Assembly (NCBI GenBank): GCA_016705235.1
Contig: JADIYP010000006.1
Span: 372,001-436,000, forward strand
DNA length: 64,000 bases
Reading direction: 5' to 3'
Source: Candidatus Leptovillus affinis
GTDB lineage: Bacteria; Chloroflexota; Anaerolineae; Promineifilales; Promineifilaceae
Positions within the stretch are counted from its first letter, which is position 1; every line of letters starts with the position of its first letter. Positions 16,369-24,608 of this stretch are shown here, one piece after another. Below the pieces are notes generated by a model. The model was given only the letters and a program-made list of their open reading frames with translations, was not told the origin of the DNA and searched no databases. The position numbers and the translations under genes were made by a program.

Positions 16369-18408
16369 GTGCCCACAAGCAAAGCTCTTTCTCACCTCTC
16401 TGGCATTCGTGACAACCTGGAACGTGGTTCGGTTGGTGACTTCTTAAAAGATAAAATTCAATCCGGCAGCAACCTATCCATTGTCTCGGCCTACTTTACG
16501 ATTTACGCTTATGCCGCCTTGCAAGCCGAACTGGATAGTATCGAAGAATTGCGCTTCCTCTTTGGCGAACCCCGCTTTATTAAATCCCTGGACCCAGACA
16601 GAACCGACAGCAAAGTCTTTGAAATCCTGGAAAATGGCCTGCAACTACATAACCAACTCCAGCAGAGGCGGGTAGCCAGAGAATGCGCCGCCTGGATTAC
16701 CGATAAGGTGCATATCCGCTCTATCAAGCAATCCAACCTGCTACATGGCAAGCTGTATCACATTTCAGACGCGCATGGTCAGGAAGACGCCATTGTCGGC
16801 AGTTCCAATTTTACCGTGCGCGGGTTGGGCCTGGGGCCGGACGGCACAAACAATATCGAATTAAATTTAGAAGTAGACAGCCGCCGTGACCGGGAAGATA
16901 TTAAACGCTGGTTTGATGAGCTTTGGCACAATGATGGGTTGGTTCAGGACGTAAAAGCGGATGTGTTATTCTTTTTAGAAAAGCTTTACCGGGATAATGC
17001 GCCTCAGTTCGTCTACTACAAAACGTTGTTCCATATTTTTGAACGCTTCCTCAAAGACCAGGAGCGCGGCGGCTTGCTGGATAAAGATATACGCCTGACG
17101 GATACCGCCATCTGGAATGCTCTGTTTGAATTTCAAAAAGATGGCGTCAAAGGGGCGATTAACAAGATTCTGACTCACAATGGTTGCATCATTGCCGATA
17201 GTGTGGGCCTGGGCAAAACTTACGAAGCGTTAGCCATTATCAAATATTTTGAATTGCGGAATGATAAAGTGTTGGTGCTTTGCCCCAAAAAGTTGCGGGA
17301 AAACTGGACCGTCTATCAGGCGCAAAATAACAGCCCTTTAAATCCGTTTGTAGATGATCGTTTTAGTTACACGGTGTTATCTCATACCGATTTGAGCCGG
17401 GAAAGTGGTTTCTCCGGTGACATTAACCTGGGAATGCTCAATTGGGGTAATTATGATCTCATCGTCATTGATGAGTCGCATAACTTCCGCAACAACACCA
17501 AAGGCAAAAAAGATGAAGACGGCAACCGCATCCGTAAGAGCCGTTATGAGCGGTTGATGGAAGATATTATCGAAAGCGGCATCAAAACGAAGGTGCTGCT
17601 GCTCTCGGCCACACCTGTTAATAACGACTTGAAGGATTTACGCAACCAGCTTTATGTGATGACGGGAGGCAGTGATCAGGCATTTGCGGCAACCATTGGC
17701 GTGGCCAGCCTGAGTGATACCTTAGCCAATGCCCAAAGGCGATTTACAGAATGGGCAAAACGTGGCGACCATGATACCCGGCGGCTTTTAGAGGCGCTGG
17801 ATTCGGCCTTCTTTAAACTGCTGGACGAACTGACAATTGCCCGATCACGCAAGCATATTCTTACCTATTACTCCGAGACGATTGACCAATTGGGCGGTTT
17901 CCCGAAACGGGCCGTGCCAAAGTCCGTCTATGCTGAAATTGATGTGCGCAAACGCTTCCCTTCTTATGACCGACTGAATGATGAAATCTCTAACTATCAG
18001 CTATCTTTGTTTAATCCCTCCGGTTATTTGTTAGCGCAGTATGCCCATATTTATGAAGTAGACCAGATTGAACAGTTTACCCAGCAAAAACGCGAGCATT
18101 TTCTCATTGGCATGATGAAGGTGAACTTTCTTAAACGCCTGGAAAGTTCCGTCCATTCGTTTGCCATCACCATGAATCGAACCATCGAGAAGATTGAAGA
18201 CCTGGAAGACCGTATCCAGCGATTCCAGGCTTTGCAAGAGGGCAACCCTGAAGTTGACCTGGAAGATTTACAGATAGAAGACATTGAAGATGAAGAATTG
18301 CAGCAAGCGCTGCAAGTAGGCAAGAAACTAAAATTCAACTTTGCTCACTTAAACGTGGATCGCTGGCTAGATGATCTGCAAAAGACAAACAACAACTCAA
18401 TCTGTTAG
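16369..18408 (+). CDS. Phospholipase D-like nuclease / SNF2-type helicase, N-terminal part (frameshifted)
   Basis: A 679-residue fragment of a defence-type translocase. Residues ~1-190 carry one PLD/HKD nuclease motif ('LLHGKLYHIS' ... 'VGSSNFTVRGLG'). Residues ~260-430 form the first helicase lobe with Walker A 'DSVGLGKTYEA', Walker B 'VIDESHNFRN' and motif III 'LLLSATPVNND'. The GTG start has GGAGGAA upstream (16360-16366). The frame ends just after 'DLQKTNNNS'; restoring one A in the AAAA at 18380-18383 gives 'DLQKDKQQLNLLAVLAGDV' and joins the second lobe at 18384-19673. Family proteins use ATP to move on DNA and cut it. Next to a methyltransferase it probably serves restriction. Confidence 0.82.
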   Translation: MPTSKALSHLSGIRDNLERGSVGDFLKDKIQSGSNLSIVSAYFTIYAYAALQAELDSIEELRFLFGEPRFIKSLDPDRTDSKVFEILENGLQLHNQLQQRRVARECAAWITDKVHIRSIKQSNLLHGKLYHISDAHGQEDAIVGSSNFTVRGLGLGPDGTNNIELNLEVDSRRDREDIKRWFDELWHNDGLVQDVKADVLFFLEKLYRDNAPQFVYYKTLFHIFERFLKDQERGGLLDKDIRLTDTAIWNALFEFQKDGVKGAINKILTHNGCIIADSVGLGKTYEALAIIKYFELRNDKVLVLCPKKLRENWTVYQAQNNSPLNPFVDDRFSYTVLSHTDLSRESGFSGDINLGMLNWGNYDLIVIDESHNFRNNTKGKKDEDGNRIRKSRYERLMEDIIESGIKTKVLLLSATPVNNDLKDLRNQLYVMTGGSDQAFAATIGVASLSDTLANAQRRFTEWAKRGDHDTRRLLEALDSAFFKLLDELTIARSRKHILTYYSETIDQLGGFPKRAVPKSVYAEIDVRKRFPSYDRLNDEISNYQLSLFNPSGYLLAQYAHIYEVDQIEQFTQQKREHFLIGMMKVNFLKRLESSVHSFAITMNRTIEKIEDLEDRIQRFQALQEGNPEVDLEDLQIEDIEDEELQQALQVGKKLKFNFAHLNVDRWLDDLQKTNNNSIC

Positions 18409-18425
18409 CTGTTTTAGCCGGTGAT

Positions 18426-19673
18426 GTGAAGCCAGAGCATGACGCGAAATTAAAGCAGCTTCAAGCGCTGATTGCGGCCAAAGCGCAGAATCCGACGGTG
18501 GACAGAGACGGCCGTGCCAACCGCAAAATCTTAGTCTTTACCGCCTTTGCCGACACCGCCCTATATCTCTATGACAACCTGCGCGATTGGGCGCGCCAGG
18601 AGTTGGGTATTCACATTGCCCTGGTCACGGGCGGCACGTCAGCCGATAAAACGACGTTGGGTAAAGCAGACTTTAACCATATCCTGACCAACTTCTCCCC
18701 ACTTTCCAAGCGACGCGCCCAAATTCCTAACATGCCCCAGGAAGAAGCCATTGATTTGTTAATCGCCACGGACTGTATTTCCGAAGGGCAAAACTTGCAA
18801 GATTGCGACTATCTGGTGAACTATGACATTCACTGGAACCCGGTGCGCATTATCCAGCGCTTTGGGCGTATCGACCGCATCGGCAGCCGCAACGAAACTG
18901 TGCAACTGGTCAACTTCTGGCCCACGCCTGACCTGAACAAATACATCCGGCTTAAGAATCGCGTGGAGGCGCGTATGGCCCTGGTAGACATTGCCGCCAC
19001 CGCCGAAGATAACTTGCTGCGCCCGGAAGATATTCAGGACCTGATTGAAGATGATCTGAAATACCGCGACAAACAACTGCTTAAGCTAAAAGATGAAGTA
19101 TTGGACCTGGAAGACTTTAGCGAAAGTGTGGCTCTCAATGAATTCACGCTGGATGATTTCCGCATCGAATTAGCCAACTACATCGAAAGTAACCGGCGTT
19201 TATTGGAAGACGCGCCTATGGGTCTCTATGCTGTTGTCGCCACAGACCCCAACGTGCCGCAAATTCAACCCGGCGTGATCTACTGCCTGCGGCAGCGCGG
19301 CGCAGGCGAAGACCTGGACACGATCAACCCCTTGCAGCCTTATTTTCTGGTTTATGTGCGCAACGACCAGATGGTGCGCTATACCTTTGCCCAGCCCAAA
19401 CAAATTTTAGATATTTACCGCCTGCTTTGCGCCCGGCAACCGGTTGCTCAGGAAGCGTTATGCAATCTCTTTGACCAGGAAACAGAGAACGGCCGTGAGT
19501 TAACCCAATACAACGAGTTATTAACCAGCGCCATTAAATCCATCGAGCGCACATTTAAGAAGCGAGCCATAGCCCAACTGCAAGCCGGCCGCAGCGGCCT
19601 GCCGCCCACCCGCCAGGAGCAGGTGCAAGAAACGACAGACTTTGAATTGATTACGTGGTTGGTAATTCAATAA
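18426..19673 (+). CDS. PLD-helicase, C-terminal helicase lobe (second half of the frameshifted gene)
   Basis: This 415-residue frame holds the second RecA-like lobe: 'RKILVFTAFADTALYLYDNL', 'LLIATDCISEGQNLQDCDYL', and motif VI 'RIIQRFGRIDRIGSRN', which carries the arginine finger. A long C-terminal region follows (acidic, helical). The GTG at 18426 has no convincing ribosome-binding site, and the frame is open back to 18384, where it abuts the upstream fragment. It is therefore best read as residues ~672-1100 of one protein. Unrepaired, the two lobes would be made separately and would likely be inactive. Confidence 0.8.
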   Translation: MKPEHDAKLKQLQALIAAKAQNPTVDRDGRANRKILVFTAFADTALYLYDNLRDWARQELGIHIALVTGGTSADKTTLGKADFNHILTNFSPLSKRRAQIPNMPQEEAIDLLIATDCISEGQNLQDCDYLVNYDIHWNPVRIIQRFGRIDRIGSRNETVQLVNFWPTPDLNKYIRLKNRVEARMALVDIAATAEDNLLRPEDIQDLIEDDLKYRDKQLLKLKDEVLDLEDFSESVALNEFTLDDFRIELANYIESNRRLLEDAPMGLYAVVATDPNVPQIQPGVIYCLRQRGAGEDLDTINPLQPYFLVYVRNDQMVRYTFAQPKQILDIYRLLCARQPVAQEALCNLFDQETENGRELTQYNELLTSAIKSIERTFKKRAIAQLQAGRSGLPPTRQEQVQETTDFELITWLVIQ

Positions 19674-19691
19674 GCGAATCGCCAACCCACC

Positions 19692-19725
19692 AGACCTGAC
19701 AGGTTTTCTTAAACCTGTCAGGTCT
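19692..19725. repeat. Family C palindrome, reverse orientation
   Basis: 34-bp palindrome agacctgacaggttt/tctt/aaacctgtcaggtct. It is the exact reverse complement of the copies at 23858-23891 and 24558-24591. It sits between the helicase stop and the methyltransferase start (19743). Confidence 0.9.
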
Positions 19726-19742
19726 CTCGCCACGAGACGCCT

Positions 19743-21335
19743 ATGACAAACCAGACCAAACAACACATCCAACAAGCCCTACAACAATTCCAACATAGCC
19801 CCTTGCGCGAAAGCAGCCTGCACTTACTCGACACCCTCGGCTACCAGAGCGACCGCCAGATGGAAACAGATAACACGCCCGCCGCTTTTCTGGCGCAGTT
19901 CAACCAGGATGCTAACCTGCGCCCGGACAAAGCGCTGGTAGACCACTGGCTGACCATAGACCTGCTCTGCCAGATAACCGATGCGGAAATCAGACAAACT
20001 AACCAGTTGCAGATATTCGACAGCGCGGGCAAAACCATAGAAGGCAGCAGAATTGAATCCTACGTATTCATGGCCATTGCCCTCACCGGAGCGCAGTACA
20101 CCCGCACCCAATTGGCCCAGATCACCCGCGAGGTAAACAAGTTATTCCCGATGCCGGTAAACCTTTTCTTCCGGCATGGAAACACCCTCACCATTGCCAT
20201 CATCAACCGGCGGTTGAATAAACAAGATGGCAGCAAAGACGTGCTGGAAAAGGTCACGCTGATCAAGGACATTCGCCTTGCCAATCCGCACCGGGCGCAC
20301 ATAGAAATTTTGTTTGACTTGTCATTGGATGAGCTATTCCGCATACATAGCTGCGGCAATTTTGTCGAGCTGCATAAAGCGTGGCAAAAGACGTTAGATA
20401 GTTCCGAACTCAACAAGAAGTTCTTCAAAGAAATTGCCAACTGGTACTTCTGGGCCGTTAACGAAGTCGCCTTCCCCGCCGACGCCGGGCCGGAAGAAAC
20501 CCGCAATGCCACCAGCATGATCCGCCTGATTACCCGCCTGATCTTCGTCTGGTTCCTGAAAGAAAAAGGCGTGATCCCGGATGACCTGTTTAATAAGTCC
20601 AGGCTAACTCCTTTGCTGCGCTGGGAAGACCCTCAGGATAGCGCCTACTACAAAGCCATTCTGCAAAACCTCTTTTTTGCCACGCTGAATCAGGAGATGA
20701 ACACCCCGGCAAAACCCGACAACCGCAAATTCCGAGGCAAGCGGGGGAGTGGGCAAAGCCAACATTTCATGATCCATAATGTTTACCGCTATGAGCAGTA
20801 TTTCCGCGACCCGGCGGCAGCGCTGGCCTTGTTTGCCGATATTCCTTTTCTGAATGGCGGCCTGTTTGAATGTTTGGATAAGCGCGTAGATGGGCAGGAC
20901 GTGCGGATTGACGGCTTTTCTGACCGACCCGACAACCCTTTGCGCGTGCCGGATGAACTCTTTTGGGGCGAGGAGCGCACCATTGATCTAAATGAAACCT
21001 ACGGCACATCCGGTAAGGGCTACAAGGTGCGCGGCCTGATTGAAACCTTAAACCGCTACAAATTCACCATTACGGAAAACACGCCCATCGAAGAAGAAAT
21101 TGCCCTGGACCCGGAATTGTTGGGCAAGGTCTTCGAGAATCTGCTGGCGGCTTATAACCCGGAGACGGGCACGACAGCGCGTAAACAAACCGGCTCTTTC
21201 TACACGCCGCGTGAAATTGTCAACTACATGGTGGATGAGTCCTTGCTGGCTTATTTGCAGACCAAAGTCAGCGAAAACGAAAACCTGACAGGTCTTAAAG
21301 ACCTGTCAGGTTTGAGGCGACGGAACAAGACCTGA
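19743..21335 (+). CDS. Eco57I-type adenine-N6 DNA methyltransferase, N-terminal part
   Basis: A 530-residue fragment of a large type IIG/BREX-like methylase. It has the helical N-terminal region usual for this family ('MIRLITRLIFVWFLKEKGVI', 'FLNGGLFECLDKRVDG') and the junction 'LLGKVFENLLAAYNPETG' / 'GSFYTPREIVNYMVDESL'. At the 3' end two family C palindromes are inserted (21282-21312, 21328-21360). The frame reads through the first as 'NLTGLKDLSGL' and then stops. One added T in the TTT at 21311-21313 restores an unbroken frame through both palindromes into 'LEERLRHLFAYNEETPQFNE' and the SAM-binding motif. Together with the upstream helicase it probably forms a restriction-modification system. 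Confidence 0.82.
   Translation: MTNQTKQHIQQALQQFQHSPLRESSLHLLDTLGYQSDRQMETDNTPAAFLAQFNQDANLRPDKALVDHWLTIDLLCQITDAEIRQTNQLQIFDSAGKTIEGSRIESYVFMAIALTGAQYTRTQLAQITREVNKLFPMPVNLFFRHGNTLTIAIINRRLNKQDGSKDVLEKVTLIKDIRLANPHRAHIEILFDLSLDELFRIHSCGNFVELHKAWQKTLDSSELNKKFFKEIANWYFWAVNEVAFPADAGPEETRNATSMIRLITRLIFVWFLKEKGVIPDDLFNKSRLTPLLRWEDPQDSAYYKAILQNLFFATLNQEMNTPAKPDNRKFRGKRGSGQSQHFMIHNVYRYEQYFRDPAAALALFADIPFLNGGLFECLDKRVDGQDVRIDGFSDRPDNPLRVPDELFWGEERTIDLNETYGTSGKGYKVRGLIETLNRYKFTITENTPIEEEIALDPELLGKVFENLLAAYNPETGTTARKQTGSFYTPREIVNYMVDESLLAYLQTKVSENENLTGLKDLSGLRRRNKT
21282..21312. repeat. Family C palindrome inside the methyltransferase gene (copy 1)
   Basis: aacctgacaggtctt/aaagacctgtcaggtt within coding sequence, read as 'NLTGLKDLSGL' (or ...GF if the neighbouring T run is repaired). 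It lies in the linker before the catalytic SAM motif, a place that tolerates insertions. Confidence 0.85.
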
Positions 21336-21360
21336 CAGGTTTTAAAAACCTGTCAGGTCT
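21328..21360. repeat. Family C palindrome inside the methyltransferase gene (copy 2)
   Basis: agacctgacaggtttt/aaaaacctgtcaggtct, 15 bp after copy 1. In the frame of the downstream half it reads 'DLTGFKNLSGLE', matching copy 1 in peptide pattern. Two tandem insertions of the same element in one linker. Confidence 0.85.
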
Positions 21361-21430
21361 GGAGGAGCGCCTGCGCCATCTCTTTGCCTACAACGAAGAA
21401 ACTCCCCAGTTTAACGAGGCCGAAAAAGCC

Positions 21431-23338
21431 TTGCTCATTGACGCCATCGACCACGTCAACATCCTGGACCCGGCCTGTGGTTCCGGGGCCTTCCCCATGG
21501 GCATTTTGCATAAACTGGTCTTTATCTTAGGCAAGCTGGACCCGCACAACGAGCAGTGGAAAGAGCGGCAAATTGAGCCGATGCGGGCGGCGATTCGGGC
21601 GGCGCTGGCTATCCCCCAAACTAATATTCGCGCCCGCGCCGTAGAGGAACTGGAAGAACAAATTGCGGCCATCGAGCAGGCGTTTGCCCATAATGAACTG
21701 GATTATGGGCGCAAGCTCTACCTCATCGAAAACTGCATTTACGGCGTAGACATCCAGCCGGTAGCCGTGCAGATTGCCAAACTGCGCTTCTTTATCTCTC
21801 TGGTGGTAGACCAGCGCCTGAACGACCACGCGCCTAACCGGGGCATCTTACCCTTGCCCAACCTGGAAACCAAGTTTGTGGCCGCCAACACCCTGCTGGG
21901 AATTGAAAAGCCAAAGCAACTGGCCCTGCGCAACCCGGATATTACCGCCAAAGAGAAAGAACTGGCCGAGGTACGCAGCAAACATTTCCGGGCGCGCACG
22001 CCGCAGACCAAAGAGAAATGGCGGCTGGAAGATAAACGGCTGCGGGGAGAAATAAGCGCGCTGCTGCAAAAAGATGGCTTCCCCAACGAAACAACGACCA
22101 AGTTAGCCCACTGGGACCCCTACAACCAGAACGCCAGCGCCGACTTCTTTGAGATGGAATGGATGTTTGGCCTGGAAGACGGTTTTGACGTGGTGATTGG
22201 CAACCCGCCCTACGTGCGGCAAGAGAAAATCAAGGAGCTAAAACCGGCCCTGCAAAAGCAATATACCTGTTATACCTCGGGGCTGATTTATACGTCCACT
22301 TCATTGAAGGGGCTACCGCTGGCTAGGGAACGCGGCGTTTTATGCTACATCTGCTCCAATAAGTACTTCCGCGCCGGGTATGGCAAAAAGCTGCGGGGCT
22401 ATCTGAGTAAACAGGCAACGATACGCCAATTGATAGACTTTGGCGATGCGCCGGTATTTACGGCCATTGCCTACCCCAGCATTGTACTGCTGCAAAAACA
22501 AGCCCCAAACGACAACCGCCTGACAGCTTTCAATTGGGAGCCGGGACCGCCGGTGACCGAGTTTGAACCGGTCTTTGCCGCCAACAAGTTCAAGATGCCG
22601 CAAAGCGCCCTTACTGCCGACGGCTGGCGGCTGGAACAAAGAGAAGTCTTGGCGCTGTTAGCCAAGCTGCGCAGTGCAGGCACGCCATTGGGCGAATATG
22701 TGCAAGGGCGTTTTTACCGAGGCATATTAACCGGCCTGAACGAAGCCTTTGTTGTAGACCGCGCCACCCGCGACCGCCTCATCGCCGAGCATCCCTCGTC
22801 TGCGGAGCTCTTAAAACCATATTTACGCGGACAGGATATTAAGAAGTGGCAGCCGGGTTTCGATGATCAATACTTGATTAGAATTGAGTCTTCTGCAAAC
22901 AAAAAACACCCTTGGTCAAATAAATCCGAGGAGGAGGCTGAAAGGATTTTTGCAGAAACTTACCCAGCTATTTACGCATTCTTTCAACCGCTTCGCTCTA
23001 AATTGATAAACCGTTTTGATCAAGGGCAATACTTTTGGGAATTACGGGCTTGTGCATATTGGGGCGAGTTCAGCCATACCAAAATAATTTACCAAGAAAT
23101 TGCAACCTATCAAGCTTTTGCATTTGATGATTCTGGCTTCCATTCCAACAATAAAACATTCCTGATTCCAGAAGCCAGCAAGGTCTTAATTGCATTACTA
23201 AATTCTAAAGTAGTCTGGTTCTTTTTAGACAAGATCACCTCAAAGTTACAAGGAGGAGCATATGCTATGCAAATGCCATATGTTTCTCAAATTCCTATTC
23301 CCCTTGCAAACAACAAACGACATATTGAGTTACGGTGA
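21431..23338 (+). CDS. Eco57I-type adenine-N6 methyltransferase, catalytic and target-recognition part
   Basis: This 635-residue frame has the SAM-binding motif I 'ILDPACGSGAFPMGIL' and the catalytic motif IV 'DVVIGNPPYVRQE' (NPPY), which defines N6-adenine methylases. From residue ~420 a TaqI-like target-recognition region follows ('YVQGRFYRGILTGLNEAFVV', 'KPYLRGQDIKKWQ', 'LNSKVVWFFLDKI', 'PYVSQIPIP'). The frame is open upstream to 21314 without a start codon, so this is not a separate gene. It meets TGA at 23336-23338, yet the family's usual C-terminal sequence ('LEREIDELVYALYNLTPAEI') continues in the same frame right after, so the 3' end carries one or more extra lesions. Confidence 0.82.
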   Translation: MLIDAIDHVNILDPACGSGAFPMGILHKLVFILGKLDPHNEQWKERQIEPMRAAIRAALAIPQTNIRARAVEELEEQIAAIEQAFAHNELDYGRKLYLIENCIYGVDIQPVAVQIAKLRFFISLVVDQRLNDHAPNRGILPLPNLETKFVAANTLLGIEKPKQLALRNPDITAKEKELAEVRSKHFRARTPQTKEKWRLEDKRLRGEISALLQKDGFPNETTTKLAHWDPYNQNASADFFEMEWMFGLEDGFDVVIGNPPYVRQEKIKELKPALQKQYTCYTSGLIYTSTSLKGLPLARERGVLCYICSNKYFRAGYGKKLRGYLSKQATIRQLIDFGDAPVFTAIAYPSIVLLQKQAPNDNRLTAFNWEPGPPVTEFEPVFAANKFKMPQSALTADGWRLEQREVLALLAKLRSAGTPLGEYVQGRFYRGILTGLNEAFVVDRATRDRLIAEHPSSAELLKPYLRGQDIKKWQPGFDDQYLIRIESSANKKHPWSNKSEEEAERIFAETYPAIYAFFQPLRSKLINRFDQGQYFWELRACAYWGEFSHTKIIYQEIATYQAFAFDDSGFHSNNKTFLIPEASKVLIALLNSKVVWFFLDKITSKLQGGAYAMQMPYVSQIPIPLANNKRHIELR

Positions 23339-23515
23339 AACAAATTTAATAAAGGCCAAGCAGGAGGCCAATCCGCAGATTTATCAGAGTTAGAGCGGGA
23401 AATAGATGAACTTGTCTACGCTCTATACAACCTTACCCCCGCCGAAATCGCCCTCATCGAAGGCCGCGAACCCACAGAAGCAGAACCACTAAACCCATCA
23501 CTCCCAACCCCAGAG

Positions 23516-23566
23516 GTTCGTAGTAACCGCTTCAGCGGTTCAACGGCTAAAGCCGTTACTACGAAC
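23516..23566. repeat. In-frame palindrome 'gttcgtagtaaccgcttcag...actacgaac' (family G)
   Basis: A 51-bp inverted repeat with inner hairpins (ccgcttcagcgg, acggctaaagccgt). It is read in frame as 'VRSNRFSGSTAKAVTTN' between the methyltransferase tail and the HEAT-like segment. Similar 'cgtagtaacggctttagccg' palindromes are common intergenic repeats in other bacteria (from memory). Here one lies in an open frame. Confidence 0.7.
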
Positions 23567-23854
23567 ATGAGCGCCCCGCCGCTCATCTTCACCGGTCAGC
23601 CGCCCCAGGGCAGCTTCAGCGCCAAACGCGCCCGCCTGGAAACCCTTACCAAACAAGCCACCCCCGCCGCCATCCAGGAACTTACCGCCGCCCTCACCGA
23701 TGAGAATGTAACCATACGTTGGCAAGCCAGCACCGCCTTGCGCAATATCGGCGGTCCGCAGGTCGCCAGCACCCTGCAAGCCTTTATCAACCACACCAAC
23801 AACCCCACCGCCAAAAGCGAAGCGGAGAAGGTGTTGGGCTACGTCAAGAGTTAA
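23567..23854 (+). CDS. HEAT-like C-terminal tail of the methyltransferase (or a separate small protein)
   Basis: The 95-residue frame has a HEAT-repeat-like helical pair ('AAIQELTAALTDENVTIRWQ', 'ASTALRNIGGPQVASTLQAF'). The same frame is open from the TGA at 23338 through 'LEREIDELVYALYNLTPAEI' and the family G palindrome, so it looks like an extension of the methyltransferase rather than an independent gene. The ATG at 23567 lacks a ribosome-binding site. HEAT repeats usually mediate protein-protein contact; a role in binding the helicase would be a guess. Confidence 0.55.
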   Translation: MSAPPLIFTGQPPQGSFSAKRARLETLTKQATPAAIQELTAALTDENVTIRWQASTALRNIGGPQVASTLQAFINHTNNPTAKSEAEKVLGYVKS

Positions 23855-23857
23855 TCA

Positions 23858-23891
23858 AGACCTGACAGGTTTAAGAAAACCTGTCAGGTCT
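23858..23891. repeat. Family C palindrome, left flank of the RAYT gene
   Basis: 34 bp: agacctgacaggttt/aaga/aaacctgtcaggtct. It starts 3 bp after the stop at 23854 and ends 21 bp before the RAYT start. Identical base for base to the right-flank copy 24558-24591. Confidence 0.92.
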
Positions 23892-23912
23892 GGAGCTGCC
23901 AGGAAACCATTC

Positions 23913-24545
23913 ATGACCAACCCAACGCCATTGCAGCACGGCCGTGTTTATCACATCTATAACCGGGGCGTCAACCGGGAGAACGTCTTCCTGGAAGAGC
24001 GGAATTATCGCCACTTTCTAAAGCTGTACACCCAACACGTCGCGCCCATTGTATTTACCTACGCCTACTGCCTCTTGCGCAACCATTTTCATCTGATGGT
24101 GCAGATTAAGACGCCGGAAGAGATCAGGAACGGCGAAAACCTGACAGGTCTTGGAGACCTGTCAGGTTTGGAACTGGCGAGCAAACCACCCGGCCAGGTG
24201 TTTTCCAACTTCTTCAATGCCTATGCCAAAGCAATCAATAAGGCATACGGCCGTACCGGTGCGTTGTGGCAACGGCCGTTTGGCCGTATCGAGGTTACGT
24301 CGGACCAGTATTTTGTCCAGCTCATCACGTACATCCATCATAACCCGATCAAGCATGGGTTTGTGGACGATTTAGGCGACTGGCCTTACTCATCTTATAT
24401 GGCATTCGCTTCCACCCAACCGACGCGCCTGGAACGACAGACGGTTTTAGATTGGTTCAATGGCCCGGAAGGGTTTGCCGCCGCCCATGCGCAGCCGCCG
24501 GTGGAAAATAAAATAAAATGGGTGATCGGCCATGATGACGATTAG
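23913..24545 (+). mobile_element. REP-associated tyrosine transposase (RAYT, Y1/IS200-like)
   Basis: A 210-residue single-strand transposase of the RAYT group: N-terminal 'RVYHIYNRGVNRENVFLEER', HUH metal-binding motif 'NHFHLMVQ', and catalytic tyrosine in 'QLITYIHHNPIKHG'. RAYTs are domesticated IS200/IS605 relatives that bind and mobilise REP palindromes. This gene is bracketed by two identical 34-bp family C palindromes and carries a third inside its own coding sequence (24138-24168), in frame as 'NLTGLGDLSGLE', in the loop between the HUH motif and 'VFSNFFNAYAKAINKAYGRT'. The frame is otherwise intact, so the enzyme may be active. Family C is the natural candidate substrate. Confidence 0.88.
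24138..24168. repeat. Family C palindrome inserted in frame within the RAYT gene
   Basis: aacctgacaggtctt/ggagacctgtcaggtt, 31 bp, read as 'NLTGLGDLSGLE'. The flanking residues match normal RAYT sequence, so the element looks like an insertion tolerated by the protein. Confidence 0.88.
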
Positions 24546-24557
24546 ATTGACGACAAA

Positions 24558-24591
24558 AGACCTGACAGGTTTAAGAAAACCTGTCAGGTCT
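24558..24591. repeat. Family C palindrome, right flank of the RAYT gene
   Basis: Identical to 23858-23891 and in the same orientation, 12 bp after the RAYT stop and 17 bp before the HNH nuclease start. Left flank, transposase and right flank span 23858-24591. Confidence 0.92.
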
Positions 24592-24608
24592 GAACACGAC
24601 CATATCCC

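Noticed and set aside
18380..18383. Programmed ribosomal frameshift in the PLD-helicase
   Set aside because: No slippery heptamer or downstream stimulatory structure is evident, and four other genes show the same kind of single-base homopolymer break, which favours sequencing error.
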